DNA of 64,000 nt. It comes from Dolomedes plantarius (Eukaryota; Arthropoda; Arachnida; Araneae; Dolomedidae). The notes below the pieces were generated by a model. The model was not told the origin of the DNA. It searched no databases and saw nothing but the letters and a program-made list of their open reading frames with translations. The first letter of the stretch is position 1. The number at the start of each line of letters is the position of its first letter. The DNA is taken from contig OU015500.1 in assembly GCA_907164885.2 (NCBI GenBank), positions 54,613,783 to 54,677,782 of the forward strand, written 5' to 3'. Made by a program: the position numbers and the translations under genes. Below, one piece after another: positions 37,360-50,029 of this stretch.

Positions 37360-39780
37360 TGTATATGTTAGGATAGGCCGGGGGACTGTAAATTCGAGGT
37401 AGTTGTAAACAGAGGGGAAATTTCTGTTTAAATTCAGGGAATATTGGTTACATACTCATAACATCATCTCATGAACTTCCTGTCAGAACTGAAGATTGTT
37501 GCTGGGATTTAAGTTGGAGGTTATTTGTTAATATTTGTGATTGATGTTTCTGTGTAGAAAAAGTTTGATAAACTGTTTTGAATGTCTGGGAGGAATCTTT
37601 ATTTTGAGAACAAACAAAGCTAACTCTTTTTCTTTATTTTTTTAGAATAAAAACAATATCAGAGTAAATATAACACTCTCTGTTAACTAATTATACTACT
37701 ATGATAAGGTATTCACTAGATAGACTCAAGCTAGAGTCCATTTTCAATTTTCCAACTTAGTTTTCTCAATGAGGTAAATGTAAATATAACTTCCGAGTAG
37801 TTGTAAATGCTGCTACGCAGTAAATAAATTACTAAATAGCAAAATGTCTTCAGAATATAATATTTATATAAAAATGCAATACCTAGTACCATAAGGGACT
37901 TTTGGTTATCTGAATCACCTTATTTTGAAAAGGATGTAATAAGAACAGTCAGAGATGTAGAAAATTAAAACTGTATTTGCTCACTAGCCCAGGAACGTTA
38001 CGGAGTGCATATACGTGTTATATTTTTATCTAATCAAAGGTAGAAATGTTCTACCATTTGGTTTGACGCTTCCCGGCCTTCAGAATTATAGAATCAAAAT
38101 GAAATGTGTTAGTTGAAAATAGTGAACTTAACACGTGGTGATACTCTTAGGTAAATGAAGTGGTCTTTTTTGCGAATTATATTAAAGGTAGACCTGAAAT
38201 AGATTATATCCGCAATAAATATGATAGTGTAATCAATATTGTCATAAATATATTGTTAATACTGTCACTGAATATGTCAAAACAAACAGTCTCAATACAC
38301 CATTTCAGGATGGCATTCTAGGAACTGGTAGGTGCTACTGCTTCTAACATCGCCATCCTTCTTTATTATTAAAAATTGTAATGGTAAACATGCTGTTAAG
38401 TTTCAAAACACATGAAGTGATACAATGTCAACTGATTTACAATTACCTCTATTTTTCTATTGTGTTTCATTTAAAAAAGCATAAAAACACGTGTTGTCGA
38501 CTGTTCCTTTGTTGTGGATGGGATAGTTGTAAATTGCATTTTAGAGCTCTTTGATATATGTATTTTATCAATATATTATATGCAATATAAGAAAAATTGA
38601 AATAATAGTTATTGACAGCTCTTCTAATTTTAAACCCAAATCATATATTTTATAAGTTAAGATATTTCGATCATCCATATACAGATAAAAATTGCTTCAC
38701 AATTTAGTATTAAATCCCTTATTGCCTTTTCTTCTCGTCTTAGAAGTTAAACTCTCTCAAGTTCAACCGATTTCAATCCATCAGAAAATTAAACCCGAAT
38801 TTACTTATTGTTCAATTCGCTTTTCATATGACGCATATGTAATGGTTAAAACGATTTTTCAGCTTTTTCTACGATTTTCTTTCGAAAGAGAAAATAATGC
38901 ATGCTTAAACACGGTTTAAAAATGCAGCTTATGTTTGCAACATTGAAAGCTATGACGATGAGCAAAAGCGGAAAATTACTTACAATAAACGATATAAAAT
39001 TGAAGATATGACTTCGACCAAAATACAGAAATGAAAACTCCTATACTTTTCCCCAGATAAAATATTTCTTAAAAATACAACAATATTTTTCATAGTGAAC
39101 TTATATTTTCCGATGATTGTTTTGCAATTTTAATATATCCTGAAGCTTTCTTCATGAATATCTTAGGGTAAATTTCCTATATTCAGATGTTTTGATAGAT
39201 TTCTTCGTTGATATCTGATACGGAAAGATCCCTGACTTCGATATCTTAAAATGACACTTTCACAACATTAAATGATATATTTAATCATATTTGTCAAACT
39301 TGATATGGCAGAACAAAAATTTGAATTCGAATACCTTGAAGGAAATGAAATTTCACATGCCACTCAAATATCAAGTTCTGAGATGCAATATCTGAAACTC
39401 GGCTTCCGAATTAAATGCATGAACACATATCGGACATCTGATATCACAACTGCTGTAATGAGAACCAAATTCTGCAATACTGTACTAGATATAGATTTTA
39501 AAAAATGAGTCAAAATCAAACAGATATTCATATAAGTGAATTCCAACATACCGGAAATGATAAAAAATATCTATGAAAAACGATCGATATTATAATTCTG
39601 ACAAAGAGGTAAGTATAGCCCGTGCATGTTTCGGTCTGGAAATTACAAGTTCAGATGAAAGAAATCAAAATGAAATGATAATAAATATATGAAGGTAGAA
39701 GGGGAAAATATGGTAACGCTACATCAATAGAACGAAAACTGTGACTTGCGATATTTTTCATTTAGAATTATTCTAAATGA
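37360..39780. other. AT-rich sequence, no confident gene
   Basis: The frame 39272-39508 (+) contains an internal ATG and reads MAEQKFEFEYLEGNEISHA to the stop, 67 residues. Its residue use is less AT-driven than the neighbourhood, but I recognise no domain and see no splice context that would make it an exon. Otherwise nothing found. Confidence 0.4.
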
Positions 39781-39781
39781 A

Positions 39782-40109
<328 letters not shown>

Positions 40110-40115
<6 letters not shown>

Positions 40116-40665
40116 TAATAAATAAATGTGAATCATGTGAACATATTTAACAAATCATATGCCAGTCATTGACCAATTTTAGCAATCAGCGCCAACGGAC
40201 CTTAAACACTGACAGTGACGAATTCTAAGCGTAAAAGTCCTCCTATTATTTTAATTTTATTTCGTTTTTAACATCACATTCAAAAGTACGAAATTTAAAC
40301 GAAAATATTCGATAAGTGATGAGTCTACTTCAATAAATTCTCTTTCGAACAATATCTGTAGAGTAGAAATGAGTAAAACATTCTGAAACATGATAACGGA
40401 ATAACGGATTTTATTTAGGTTTCCGCTGATAGTGCTTTGAAAATTCCGGAAAATGTGTACATTACATCAAAGCATGCATCGTATAGATGAGTGTTACATT
40501 TATTCGTATTTGTCAGCTTTTGGAAGGTTCTGATATACATTAAATCTCTGATTTGAATAGTTATTTTGAAACTATGAAGCAACGACTGTAATTAAGCTAT
40601 CAGAACTTCAGTGTTGCAGTACGGTATAAGAAGTAGCAAGAGTACTGCTTAACATTATGTATCAC
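40110..40665. other. AT-rich sequence, nothing recognised
   Basis: No supported feature. Confidence 0.5.
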
Positions 40666-40671
40666 CTAAAC

Positions 40672-40952
40672 CAGGGGTGTCAAACTTGCGGCCCGGCCAA
40701 TATATTCGCACACAATAATGTATAATAAAATAACCGACGCAGAATTATAAGATAAGAAGAACTCGCTAAATGTTTTTTAAATTATACTCTTTTGTTCCTA
40801 TTATTAAACAAAATGCGTATATTTATGTTGAATATACTGTAATTAGGTAAATAAACCTACGTTTCTATTAATATTGACTTTTTTTTTGCGGCCCACCTAT
40901 AGTTAAATCTTGTTTGTTTGGCCCAAGTTAGCCTTTGAGTTTGACGCCCCTG
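40672..40952. mobile_element. hAT-type MITE
   Basis: 281 bp with inverted ends CAGGGGTGTCAAACTTGCGG and, read inward from the right, CAGGGGCGTCAAACTCAAAG. Flanked by near-identical 8-bp duplications, ACCTAAAC and ACCTAAAA. CAGGGGTGTCAAAC ends with GCGGCCC just inside are typical of hAT nonautonomous elements. No coding sequence. Confidence 0.92.
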
Positions 40953-41044
40953 ACCTAAAAGGTTTCAGTAATCGACATACGTTTTGGAAAAAATTCTTTT
41001 AACTTAATGTAAATCTTTAAATATGTGACATTGACGTGGACATG

Positions 41045-41190
41045 GTACGATAACGAGGCACCGGAGAGCAGAGCTCCATATCACCGGTACGGATAATTTG
41101 TTGTGGCTATATTTCCGTTCTCAGGATTAAAGGAAAAGAATTGACAATGAAAGTTAAAAAATAATAATAATAAAATAAATAAAAATCTCT
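41045..41190 (+). repeat. Retroposon 3'-end repeat, copy 1
   Basis: AACGAGGCACCGGAGAGCAG, then GTGGCTATATTTCCGTTCTC and a tail of AAT/AAAT repeats. The same order of motifs and the same kind of tail occur at 58455-58640. The simple A-rich tail suggests a LINE or SINE 3' end transcribed on the plus strand. Confidence 0.75.
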
Positions 41191-41199
41191 GAGTTAACC

Positions 41200-42475
41200 T
41201 ATCAGAATTGCTGTCAAACATCTTGGTTGTACAATTCAGTCCAGTAATGTTCCTGACTCCTCTAAACTAACTAAATCTCTGTTAGGTCAAGCCATTGTTT
41301 CTCATAAACAACAGGTTTTAAACGGTTTTCTTGATACAGGCAATTTCAAACGTTAGAAACAACCGTGTTTTGTTTAATTTCATCCCTAAAAATGGAAGGA
41401 ATATCTCATTTAAAGTACGATAGTTGAAGTTTACCATCAAAACGTTTTTAGAATAGTCCTACTTACTTCAATTGAACACTAGCGAACGAAGAACAGAAAC
41501 TAAGCGACACGTAAAGATGGTTACATCTATACAAAACATGCCCTTCTGAAGAAAAATGAACATGATTAATATATTTTTTAAAATTTCTCCTCTTAATTTA
41601 CTAAGCCATCGTTTCTAAATAACTGAATTCTCACATTATCAGAAAAACCTATGATCTCATTATTTTATTGCCCTAAAATGAATATCCTCTTTTATTTCAT
41701 AGATATCTCTCAACTATTCCCGTGTTATGTGTCGCCAAGCCGTCGGAAAGCTAGATTTATTTACTATTCCAAACTGACTTCGACATTCTTACTTTATGTT
41801 AAAAGCTTATGTCTCAATATTTATTGAAATAACAATGTTTAAAACTGTAGGCCTATATCTAAGTGCTTTTATGAATAAATTGAATCATATTTAGAATATA
41901 GCAAACTACCAATTGGTGAAATTCAGTGCAAATAGCATTAATATTAATTCAAAGACAAGCTATTGATGGACAGAGTATGTCTATTTGCTAATAATTCACT
42001 TGAAAAATCAAATTAATATGCCATACGGGGACATAAAAATATGAAAAAATAAATTTCTGATTCAAAAGGGACCACAATAAACACATGTAAAATAAAGAAT
42101 CATTGGAAAAAATATATTACCAAGCATTTGATATTATACATTATATTTGCTGTCTTGTAATAAAACAAGCATTACACTCCGACGAAACTTTGTATCCACA
42201 ATATCTGTGAAAGCGGAAAAATTTCTTCAAGAAAGGAAAGGTGTTATATAACACAAGTTTCTTTACTAAGTTTTTCCTTGTTTTATTCCTCCACTTTCCT
42301 ATCTATCTGTCAAGCAGGAATTCCAATTTAAAAATCTCGAAGCATATGAAGTTTTTCCTACGACTGAAACGTAATACTACTTGAACAAAATGGAAAATTG
42401 GGAAGTCAAAGATATAAAATAGAGAGCAGTCAATAGACGAGCAGATTTTCTGCTCCAATAGCTTTTATACTTAAA
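41200..42475. other. AT-rich sequence, nothing recognised
   Basis: No gene or repeat that I can support. Confidence 0.5.
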
Positions 42476-42480
42476 TTATT

Positions 42481-42680
<200 letters not shown>

Positions 42681-42817
42681 TAACAAACATTCGTTGTATA
42701 AACCTCTCACTGATATATGCAAAAATATATGTTTGCATTTTACTCTTGCTAAACATTTCCTTCGTATACTGTATGTACATACCGTATCATAATAACTTAT
42801 GTTTCACACGAAATCAT

Positions 42818-43175
42818 GATTCATGCAGTTCAAATGTATATACAAAAACAGTCGGATGTTTCGTACGATAATATTATACTATAAAACGCTTAAAAAATTA
42901 TTTATATAGTGATATTTCATCTTTTGTTCGTTTCATTGTTGTCCATCATATTAGTAAGTTTTGATTCGTGGGTATACCCTCCTATATTATGATACATGCA
43001 GTTCAAATGTATATACAAAAACAGTCGGATGTTTTGTACATTAAAATGATAATATTATAGTATAAAAAGCTTAAAAATTTCTTTACTTAGTGATATTTCA
43101 TGTTTTGTACGTTTAATTGTTGTCCATCATATCAGTACGTTTGGATTCGTGGGTATACCCTCCTAATATTGCGGT
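42818..43175. repeat. Two-copy tandem repeat (~175 bp unit)
   Basis: ATGCAGTTCAAATGTATATA at 42823 recurs at 42996. Both copies continue through CAGTCGGATGTTT, TTGTTGTCCATCATAT and GTGGGTATACCCTCCTA. Small indels shift the period from 173 to about 182. Confidence 0.93.
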
Positions 43176-44419
43176 TTATATTTACAATAAATGTACTCAA
43201 CATTCCAGTTACGTTCGTAAAAAGGGTAAATCAATTGACGAATTACGTAGTGTGGGACATTGACAATACAAAATAATTTTATGATAAAATGTACTGTACA
43301 CATCATTGCATCTCTTTTGTTTTAGAATCGTATTTACAGTAAATAAAGTCTCCCGCGCCAAACATTTCAATGGGGAGTTTTTCTTTATATCAGTGGTGCT
43401 GAACCTGGGGCGGGCTCCTTGGGGGGGGGGGGGGGTGTCAGAAATCTTCATGGGTGGGGCGTTCACGGTTAGCAAAAAATATTTGCAGAACATACTAGTA
43501 TATAACGAAATTTAAATTCAATTTTTAAGTATGTAATACTTATTGTGTTTTTGTTGCTTCCTCATACATTATTTTACAGTTTTAATGATATAGTAATGCA
43601 AACAGCATAGCGTCGTTGTGTGGTTTACTGTTAACGTACGTTTCTTTCATAGTCGGCGGCGCTAAATGAATTCGTGCATTTGTTTGGCAGTCTGAGTCAC
43701 TAAGGCAGCGCGAATAGATAATAAATATAAACAACACTAAGTACTGAACATAAAATATTGAAATTATTCTTGAAATATGTATGCAAAAAGCTATACAATG
43801 AACCTACCATTTTCCTCATTCAACATAACTCCCAGAAAAATCTGGGATCTATTTTCCTTTCATTCAGGAATTGCATCTGAAAGAAGAAAATGCAATGCAT
43901 AATAATAATGTGCTTTTAGCATGTATACTTTCCTCAAAACAAAATTTGTTAAAAACACTTTTCAGTTGAAAATCAAATGTTAAAAAATTATATATATTTC
44001 AGTTACACCAATTAATCATTGCTAAAATGCATTAATATTGAACAATTTCAAAACTAGTCTCACATAAAAATTGATACTGTGGTTATTTATTTGCTAACTT
44101 CTGTAGCCATATATTTTTACTTACCATTTGGGTGGCTTTTTTTCTAAAAGCCTAAAAAAGAAAGAAAAATAATGTAACATAACTGAAGTTAATTTATAGA
44201 ACAATAGAACTAAAATTAATTAAGGGGTTCGCAGGACTGTTAATGCAATAAAAAGCACTATAAAATACTACTGCATTTAAAATGTAAAAATTTTCTATTG
44301 CAATGAAATTACAATTTATTTCTTACATAGAATATAACATGGAGTTTTAATGTAAGTACGGTAAAATTAAAATTTTATATGTACAATGAACATATTTTTA
44401 ATGAATGAAATATACTTAC

Positions 44420-44589
44420 TGTTGTTACTGCAGCAGAATCAAATTCTCTTCCTGTGATCCCTATTATATTTTTCGTACCAACAAGTCTTAAAACTCTGGT
44501 TTCAACAGCCGATAGCTTTTTCCAGCAAGGGAGGCCAACCACCAGTACCAGAAGCATGATTTAAAAGCTTTGACCCTTTTTGTCGGTAC
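44420..44589 (-). pseudogene. Myb/SANT-like protein, C-terminal exon fragment
   Basis: Continuation of the frame that begins at 47170, resumed on the other side of the P-like insertion. ASGTGGWPPLLEK, then after one frameshift KLSAVETRVLRLVGTKNIIG, matches the GTGG..PP and L...E..VL.L segment that follows the Myb/SANT-like DNA-binding domain in a large family of transposon-derived proteins. A splice donor consensus, ACA|GTAAGTATA, follows at 44420/44419. At least one frameshift is present, so the gene is dead. Confidence 0.7.
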
Positions 44590-45243
44590 CATGAAGCTAC
44601 AGAAGGAGAAGCAGCTCAGTGTTAAAAATGTGTCTCCCTTCTTGTCGCCGCCACCAGAGGGCGCTCGCGTGAACTAGCGGGCGGCTTAGACACGGACAAC
44701 CATAGGCTTTAATATGGATTTTTCGTATTTTTCCTAGCGAAAACAAGTTGCTTTATTTTAGTGCGTATTTAATATGAATTTATTTATTCAATTTAACAAT
44801 TGCTTATTTTCATTCAAAATCTTTATTTCAAGTGCTTTTTTTGCTATAATTCATTAAAATTCTTAAAGGAAATGAGTAAATATACTTTTTCAGAATAATT
44901 GTGTATTGGTTTCAGAATAAATGAGTTCAGAATTTTGTAATAATTTAATAATTAAGGAAATGAAATTACAGAAAAGAATTGTGAAGAAATTTTTTTATCA
45001 TTGTTCATAATCTCTTATGGAAAAAAAAAATGTGAGAAATAATACTGATTAACCAAAACAAACACACACACACATAGTAGAAAACCAACATTTTCTATCA
45101 ATCACAAATAAATTCTTATCAGGACTAATAAAATAGGAAGTCAATTCTGTATTTAATCAGACAATACTTTAAAATATCTTCCTTTGGAAAAAAAATCTGT
45201 CAAAGCCTCTCAGATTACACTTTTTAAAACCGGAGGTATAATC

Positions 45244-45449
45244 GTCAAGTTGGTAAATTACTGAATACAAATTTTTTCAGCGAATTAAAAAGAAAAAAAC
45301 AAATAACTTTGACAAGGACAAATCAGCTATATTTTTGAATTTTCATAAAGTACGCATTTTATTGCATAAGCAGATTTTGTGCGCAGATTTTGCATAAGCA
45401 TTTATAGTAACAACATTGCTTATCATACAATGAAAACTTATTTACTTAA
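45244..45449 (+). repeat. Direct repeat flanking the palindrome, left copy
   Basis: Shares TCAAGTTGGTAAATTA, ACAAATCAGCTATATTTT, ATAAGCATTTATAGTAACAA and TACAATGAAAACTTATTTAC with 46272-46513. Confidence 0.88.
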
Positions 45450-45468
45450 GGGGTGTGGTCACTTTTAT

Positions 45469-46192
45469 GTACCTTTAAAAGTATCATTTTTAGACCTATG
45501 TTCGATTGTATGTACTACTCATGATTTAAGCTTGATTTATATGAAATTTTTTCAGTAACTGCCTATAATATTGTTTATTATAGATGCAATTTTTCAAGGT
45601 AATTAATAAAAATGACTTTTTATGCATAAAAAGTGAATATTTTTTTTAAATCAAGCATTTTGCAGTCAACTACCGTGCGCATTCTGTCAAAATAAATTAT
45701 TAAGGTACATTAATAATTTTTTACTATATGTGATTACAATACTTCCGGCAACAATATCCAGCAACATTATTCTAAAATATATTAAAACATTTAAGTACGT
45801 GCTATTTTTAATTAGAAATTTCAAAAATGACTGAGTAAAAGCTTATAAAAAATTCTTTAAAAAATTAAAATATATTAAGGTTAAAAAATTTTGGTAGATT
45901 TTGTTGTCTAAAGTGTTGTAATCACATATAGTAAGGAATTATTAATGTAACTTAATAATTGATTTTGATAGAATGCGCACAGTAGTTGACTGCAAAATGC
46001 TCGATTTAAAAAAAAATATTCACTTTTTATGCATAAAAAATTATTTTAATTTTTTATTAATTACCTTGAAATATTGCATATATAATAAACAGTATTATAG
46101 GCAGTTACTCAAAAAATTTCTTGTAAATCAAGCAAAAATCACGAGTAGTACATACAATCCAGCATAGGTCTAAAAATGATACTTTTAAGTAC
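45469..46192. repeat. Long palindrome with ~275-bp arms
   Basis: The left arm 45469-45742 and right arm 45913-46192 are reverse complements over their whole length, with scattered mismatches and a 170-bp spacer. Landmarks are AAAAGTATCATTTTTAGACC against GGTCTAAAAATGATACTTTT, and ACTATATGTGATTACAA against TTGTAATCACATATAGT. Confidence 0.93.
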
Positions 46193-46271
46193 TTTAACTA
46201 ACTTACGTAATTTAACTAACTTAATAGTGATTAAATTCAATATTATGGTTCCAGCATTGTCAGGAATTACC

Positions 46272-46513
46272 TTCAAGTTGGTAAATTATCGATTACAAAT
46301 ATTTTCAGCAAATTAAAAAGAAAAAACCCCAAATAACATTGATAAGTACAAATCAGCTATATTTTCGCATTTTCACAAAGTATGGGTTTCATTGTACTCA
46401 CAGTAAAAAGATAGGAAAATATTAATTTTTTTTAAAAATTATACTCAACAGATTTTGCATAAGCATTTATAGTAACAACATTCTTTATCATACAATGAAA
46501 ACTTATTTACTTA
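46272..46513 (+). repeat. Direct repeat flanking the palindrome, right copy
   Basis: Partner of 45244-45449, with an extra stretch of about 50 bp in its middle. Confidence 0.88.
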
Positions 46514-46956
46514 TCAACTAACTTAATAGTGATAACTTAATAGTGATTCAATATTAAGAAAAGTTAACTAGAAATATTTTATTTCTGTGCACAATTAAAA
46601 AAAAAAATGATGGCTCTGTAACTTCACGATTAACACAAAACAATAATAATGTTCTTACCTTAGGAGCAGCAAATATACTAGGATTTCTCCGTCCAGATTC
46701 TTTACTTCTAAGGCTGATCTATAGCCAGTAGAACAACCCGGAGCAAAACACGTGTTTGGCATATTTCTGCACACAGAATAAATTTTAAAATTTATAAAAC
46801 AACTTTCACCACCACGCCGTATAACTTAATGTAAAATAGTCACTTCGCTTGCATGTCACGCCCTCTACCGGTGAGCGACAACAATCGGTTCATTTTTCGA
46901 AAAATTCCCCATTGAAGCTTACGCTCCTTCTGTAGCTTCATGGTCGGTACTTTATA

Positions 46957-47170
46957 TCATTCCATTTGTTTCGTATCTGCACACCCGTCCTGCAAATTTC
47001 CATGCTTACAGCAATTGGTGTTCAGCGATATGGCGTCACACGCTTCTTTTTTATGTCTTTTTGGGGGAATGTCTTTACAAAATTCCCCCGAGATCAAATA
47101 TCGACGTGCTTCTAGTTCATCTAACAGAATTAGAAGTTCCTCGCTCGAGAAATTGGATGATCTAGCCATG
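46957..47170 (-). pseudogene. Myb/SANT-like DNA-binding protein, N-terminal part
   Basis: Begins MARSSNFSSEELLILLDELE at 47170, the start of a Myb/SANT-like DNA-binding domain as found in NAIF1-like proteins and in the accessory gene of PIF/Harbinger transposons, where it helps bring transposase to DNA. The frame continues through AISLNTNCCKHGNLQDG and reaches a TGA just before the P-like insertion at 46950. Reading past the insertion joins to 44589. A Harbinger-type inverted-repeat end lies upstream (47503), which fits a Harbinger origin. The stop and later frameshift make it a pseudogene. Confidence 0.72.
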
Positions 47171-47429
47171 ATTCGAAAAAATTGGATAGTATAATAATAA
47201 ACACGTGAAAACACACAGCCGGAACACACACACGTGAAAACACATAAACAGTAAAGACTTCTCAGACACGCTAAAAGCGTTATCATTGGCTGATTTCCGA
47301 TGAAAATCGATTATATCTCGAATTATCATTCCGAGTAACTTAAAGTTTCGGTTCGTTTTGCCAGTGTGACGTCAGTGGATGCGGCTGGAGCAAATTGTTT
47401 GTCGTGAATGGCTTTCAAGGTGCCTGCCC

Positions 47430-47503
47430 CTTTTCATTCGCTGATCCCCCCGACTTGCGGCTTGCGGACTGCAAGTCGCTGGCGTTTGTCGTGAATCAGG
47501 CCC
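47430..47503 (-). mobile_element. PIF/Harbinger-type terminal end
   Basis: Read inward from 47503 the sequence is GGGCCTGATTCACGACAAAC, then GCCAGCGACTTGCAGTCCGC, the style of Harbinger inverted repeats. It is followed outside by TTA (47504-47506), which fits the usual 3-bp TWA duplication. The opposite end was not found. It lies upstream of the Myb/SANT-like frame in the orientation expected for the 5' end of that element. Confidence 0.6.
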
Positions 47504-47894
47504 TTAGAAGGTAAAATAAAAGCGAAGAAGCTGCGCATGCTCTTTGACCGTTCTGAACTTTCCCATTTCAATCTTTCTACACTTTTCAAATTTCCAAAAT
47601 TCGTGTTGGTAGGTTTCAAGCAAGAGCGGGCTTTGGCGTAAGATTTTACTGTCATACAAAATGGCGAGGGGGAGGCGCGTAGAAATGAAAAGGTTGAGAA
47701 TCCCTGCTTTAATTCAATAAATTGTAAACATAGTTTCTCTCCTAACTTCATATCCCTTAACCCTAATTTATCTTTGTTACTCTCTCAGTTACCACATGCA
47801 TAATTATCTCTGTATTCAGGCAAATGTTGACTGATTCCGAGGACATTTCGACACCTGGAGTTTACTCTGTGTAAGCCTGTTCTTACTTATTATC

Positions 47895-49243
47895 TATATA
47901 TATAAAACAGTTCCGTATCTGCCTGATTGTCTGACAGAGTGAAAGATAACGTATAGACCAAACTGCTGGATCTAAAGATCTGAAATTTTAAATGGCTATT
48001 CTTATAGTGTAGGGGTGCATTAAGAAATATTTTTGAAAAATTATTCTTAGATTTTTTTAAATTCAATTTTTAAGCTGTTTTTTAACTTTCTTTAAGGGGG
48101 TCCGGGACACATTTGAAAAAAAAAATTGTTATTAAAATTTTGTATTTTTGTTATGGTTAACAATATAATTTGTAAACAAAATCACATCATAAAACTTCTC
48201 AAAAAGTTTTCAAAAAATTAAAAAAATTTTAATTTTTAATAAAAGTTGGATAATTTAAAATCGTTATAACTCGAAATATCATTTGTCGAATTTCAAAATT
48301 TTTTCATTTAATTAAACAGAATCATATAAGTTTTAATTTTGAATCACCATTGTTTAAGATGTTAGTTTTTCGTAAAAATTAAAAATATTAGATTAAAAAT
48401 TACAAAAAAAAAAAAAAGAAAAAAGATGTAACATATATTTAAAAAATCATATTTTCAAAAGTAAATATTTTTTTTTCAAATTTGCTGAATCAAAATTAAA
48501 GCAAAATAGTTTAAAAAGACATGTTACAAGTTTCAACTATTTATCTTTAACGAGTCTTGACTTATAACAATTTAAAGATGAGAAATGGGTGAAGAACCAA
48601 TCATACAGAAAAACGCACTTACATGTTTTAACAACGATTGGCTACTATTAGAATGTTGAAAATTAAATAATAATTTCTCCTGTTCTAATTAAGATAGAAA
48701 CATGATTTAAACGTTATTTTAAGCGTAAAAGAACACAGCAATTAATTTAATGAAATAAATTTTTTTTCGAAAATTCGAACAATTTTGTGTCCTAGACCCC
48801 CTTAAAGTTTGCATCTAAAATAATAATCTTAGGGTTATAAAATGTATACCACAAGAAAGATCATAAAAATTCCTTTAAAATGAAATCTTTTTCGAATCTT
48901 TAAATCCATTTTCTGATTTTTGGTGAATTTTTAAAGATTAATTTTTAGAATTTAATTTATTAAATGCTGATCACGTGGTTTATTTTCTTTTTTTGTGATA
49001 CTTTAAATTAATTTACCGTCACGTGCATAACAATGAAATAAATTGACAAAAAATATTAAAATATGGTAAAAGATAAATTTAACCACTAGATTAATTGAGA
49101 TAGAAGATTTTAAGAATTTAATTCAAATTATTTTGTTTTATAGATTTAAACATACAAATTAATTGCATACAGTGGCCATTGTATTTAATTTGAATATTTT
49201 CTCCTACATTTTTTTGTATATAAAAATTTCCGTTGCGATTATA

Positions 49244-49281
<38 letters not shown>

Positions 49282-50025
49282 CATAAGGACCATAGGATCA
49301 ATTGGCTAACTGTGCTGCCTAAGCCAGAGCCTTCAAACAGAGATATTTCATAATTATATCAACGAAGAGCTGAATTTCCACAGAAAATAGAAATAAAGTT
49401 TGTATAGTAACGTCAAATGTTCCGGAAAATGCAACACAAAAGGTGATGCAGTGAGTCTTCTGGTCAGAACATTGGAGGGTGAAAAGAGCATTTCTGAGTG
49501 GATGTCTCCTGGATCTTCGAGTTGTAACGCTGGTGGGGGTGGAGTCAATGGCTGTCTGTAAGCTGGATTTTAATTGGCAAGTTGAGAGAGAATGAAGAAA
49601 AGTGATTGGATAGAGAGATAAGGTTCAGAATCCGTGAGTTCAATAACTACGAAAATGAGCAAAGCCAAAGGATTTGCTCAGAGACAAAAATAATAAAGCT
49701 AAAAGAAAGTTTAAGGATAGAAAATAGGTTTTTATTTTATTTTATAAGATTTTTAAATGTTTTTTACCTTGGCAAGCCAAGTATAATTTTTTATATTTAT
49801 ATATTTTTATTTTAATGACGAGGACAAACAAAAAATTAAGACGAAAGTCTCAGAATGGCACGAGGCCTTTTCCTGTTAGTGGGGTCAGCGTGATCATAAT
49901 TTGAAAGATCTGATAAGAGTTCACTGTCAATAGAATTGTGAAAGTTAATAGCTTGATTTTTGAGATAATTTCGAATAGTAAATTTGAATGTCGTCCGTAG
50001 CGAAGCACGGGTATTCAGCCAGTAG
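47895..50025 (+). mobile_element. Helentron-like element, family B copy 2, with piggyBac MITE
   Basis: Starts with TATATATAAAACAGTTCCGT, follows copy 1 through TGATCACGTGG, and ends GTAGCGAAGCACGGGTATTC then AGCCAGTA, where CCGT and ACGG can pair. The interior is rearranged: a segment resembling the start of the terminal third appears twice, and 49286-49980 has no counterpart in the other copies. That stretch opens with a possible tRNA-like head (TAGGATCAATTGG, then GCCTTCAAAC). Contains the MITE at 48096-48801. Confidence 0.72.
48096..48801. mobile_element. piggyBac-type MITE (TTAA target)
   Basis: 706 bp with inverted ends GGGGGTCCGGGACACA and, read inward from the right, GGGGGTCTAGGACACA, flanked by TTAA at 48092-48095 and 48802-48805. 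The inside is A/T-rich with no coding sequence. The ends differ from those of the piggyBac relic at 32236-33691, so a different transposase mobilised it. Confidence 0.9.
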
Positions 50026-50029
50026 TAAA

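Larger units (their letters stand above)
44590..46942. mobile_element. P-like nonautonomous element inside the Myb/SANT-like gene
   Basis: 2353 bp with perfect 19-bp inverted ends CATGAAGCTACAGAAGGAG and an exact 8-bp duplication GTCGGTAC (44582-44589 and 46943-46950). Drosophila P elements also begin CATGA and make 8-bp, GC-rich duplications of the GTCCGGAC type, so P superfamily is the best guess; other 8-bp superfamilies remain possible. No transposase frame was recognised. The interior holds a long palindrome between two direct repeats. Removing the element and one duplication copy joins two coding fragments of the Myb/SANT-like gene. Confidence 0.88.
43391..47706. mobile_element. Possible hAT-like outer element enclosing nested insertions
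   Basis: The left end CAGTGGTGCTGAACCT (43391) pairs imperfectly with the right end read inward, CAGGGATTCTCAACCT (finishing at 47706). The flanking 8-mers are CTTTATAT and CTTTAATT, similar but not identical. CAG-G ends with an 8-bp duplication point to hAT. No hAT transposase was found; the interior is occupied by the Harbinger and P-like material below. The pairing is tentative because the ends match at only about 12 of 16 positions. Confidence 0.45.

Noticed and set aside
39272..39508. Small protein MAEQKFEFEYLEG... as a gene or exon
   Set aside because: Somewhat protein-like composition, but no homology recognised, no supporting splice sites and no neighbouring exons.
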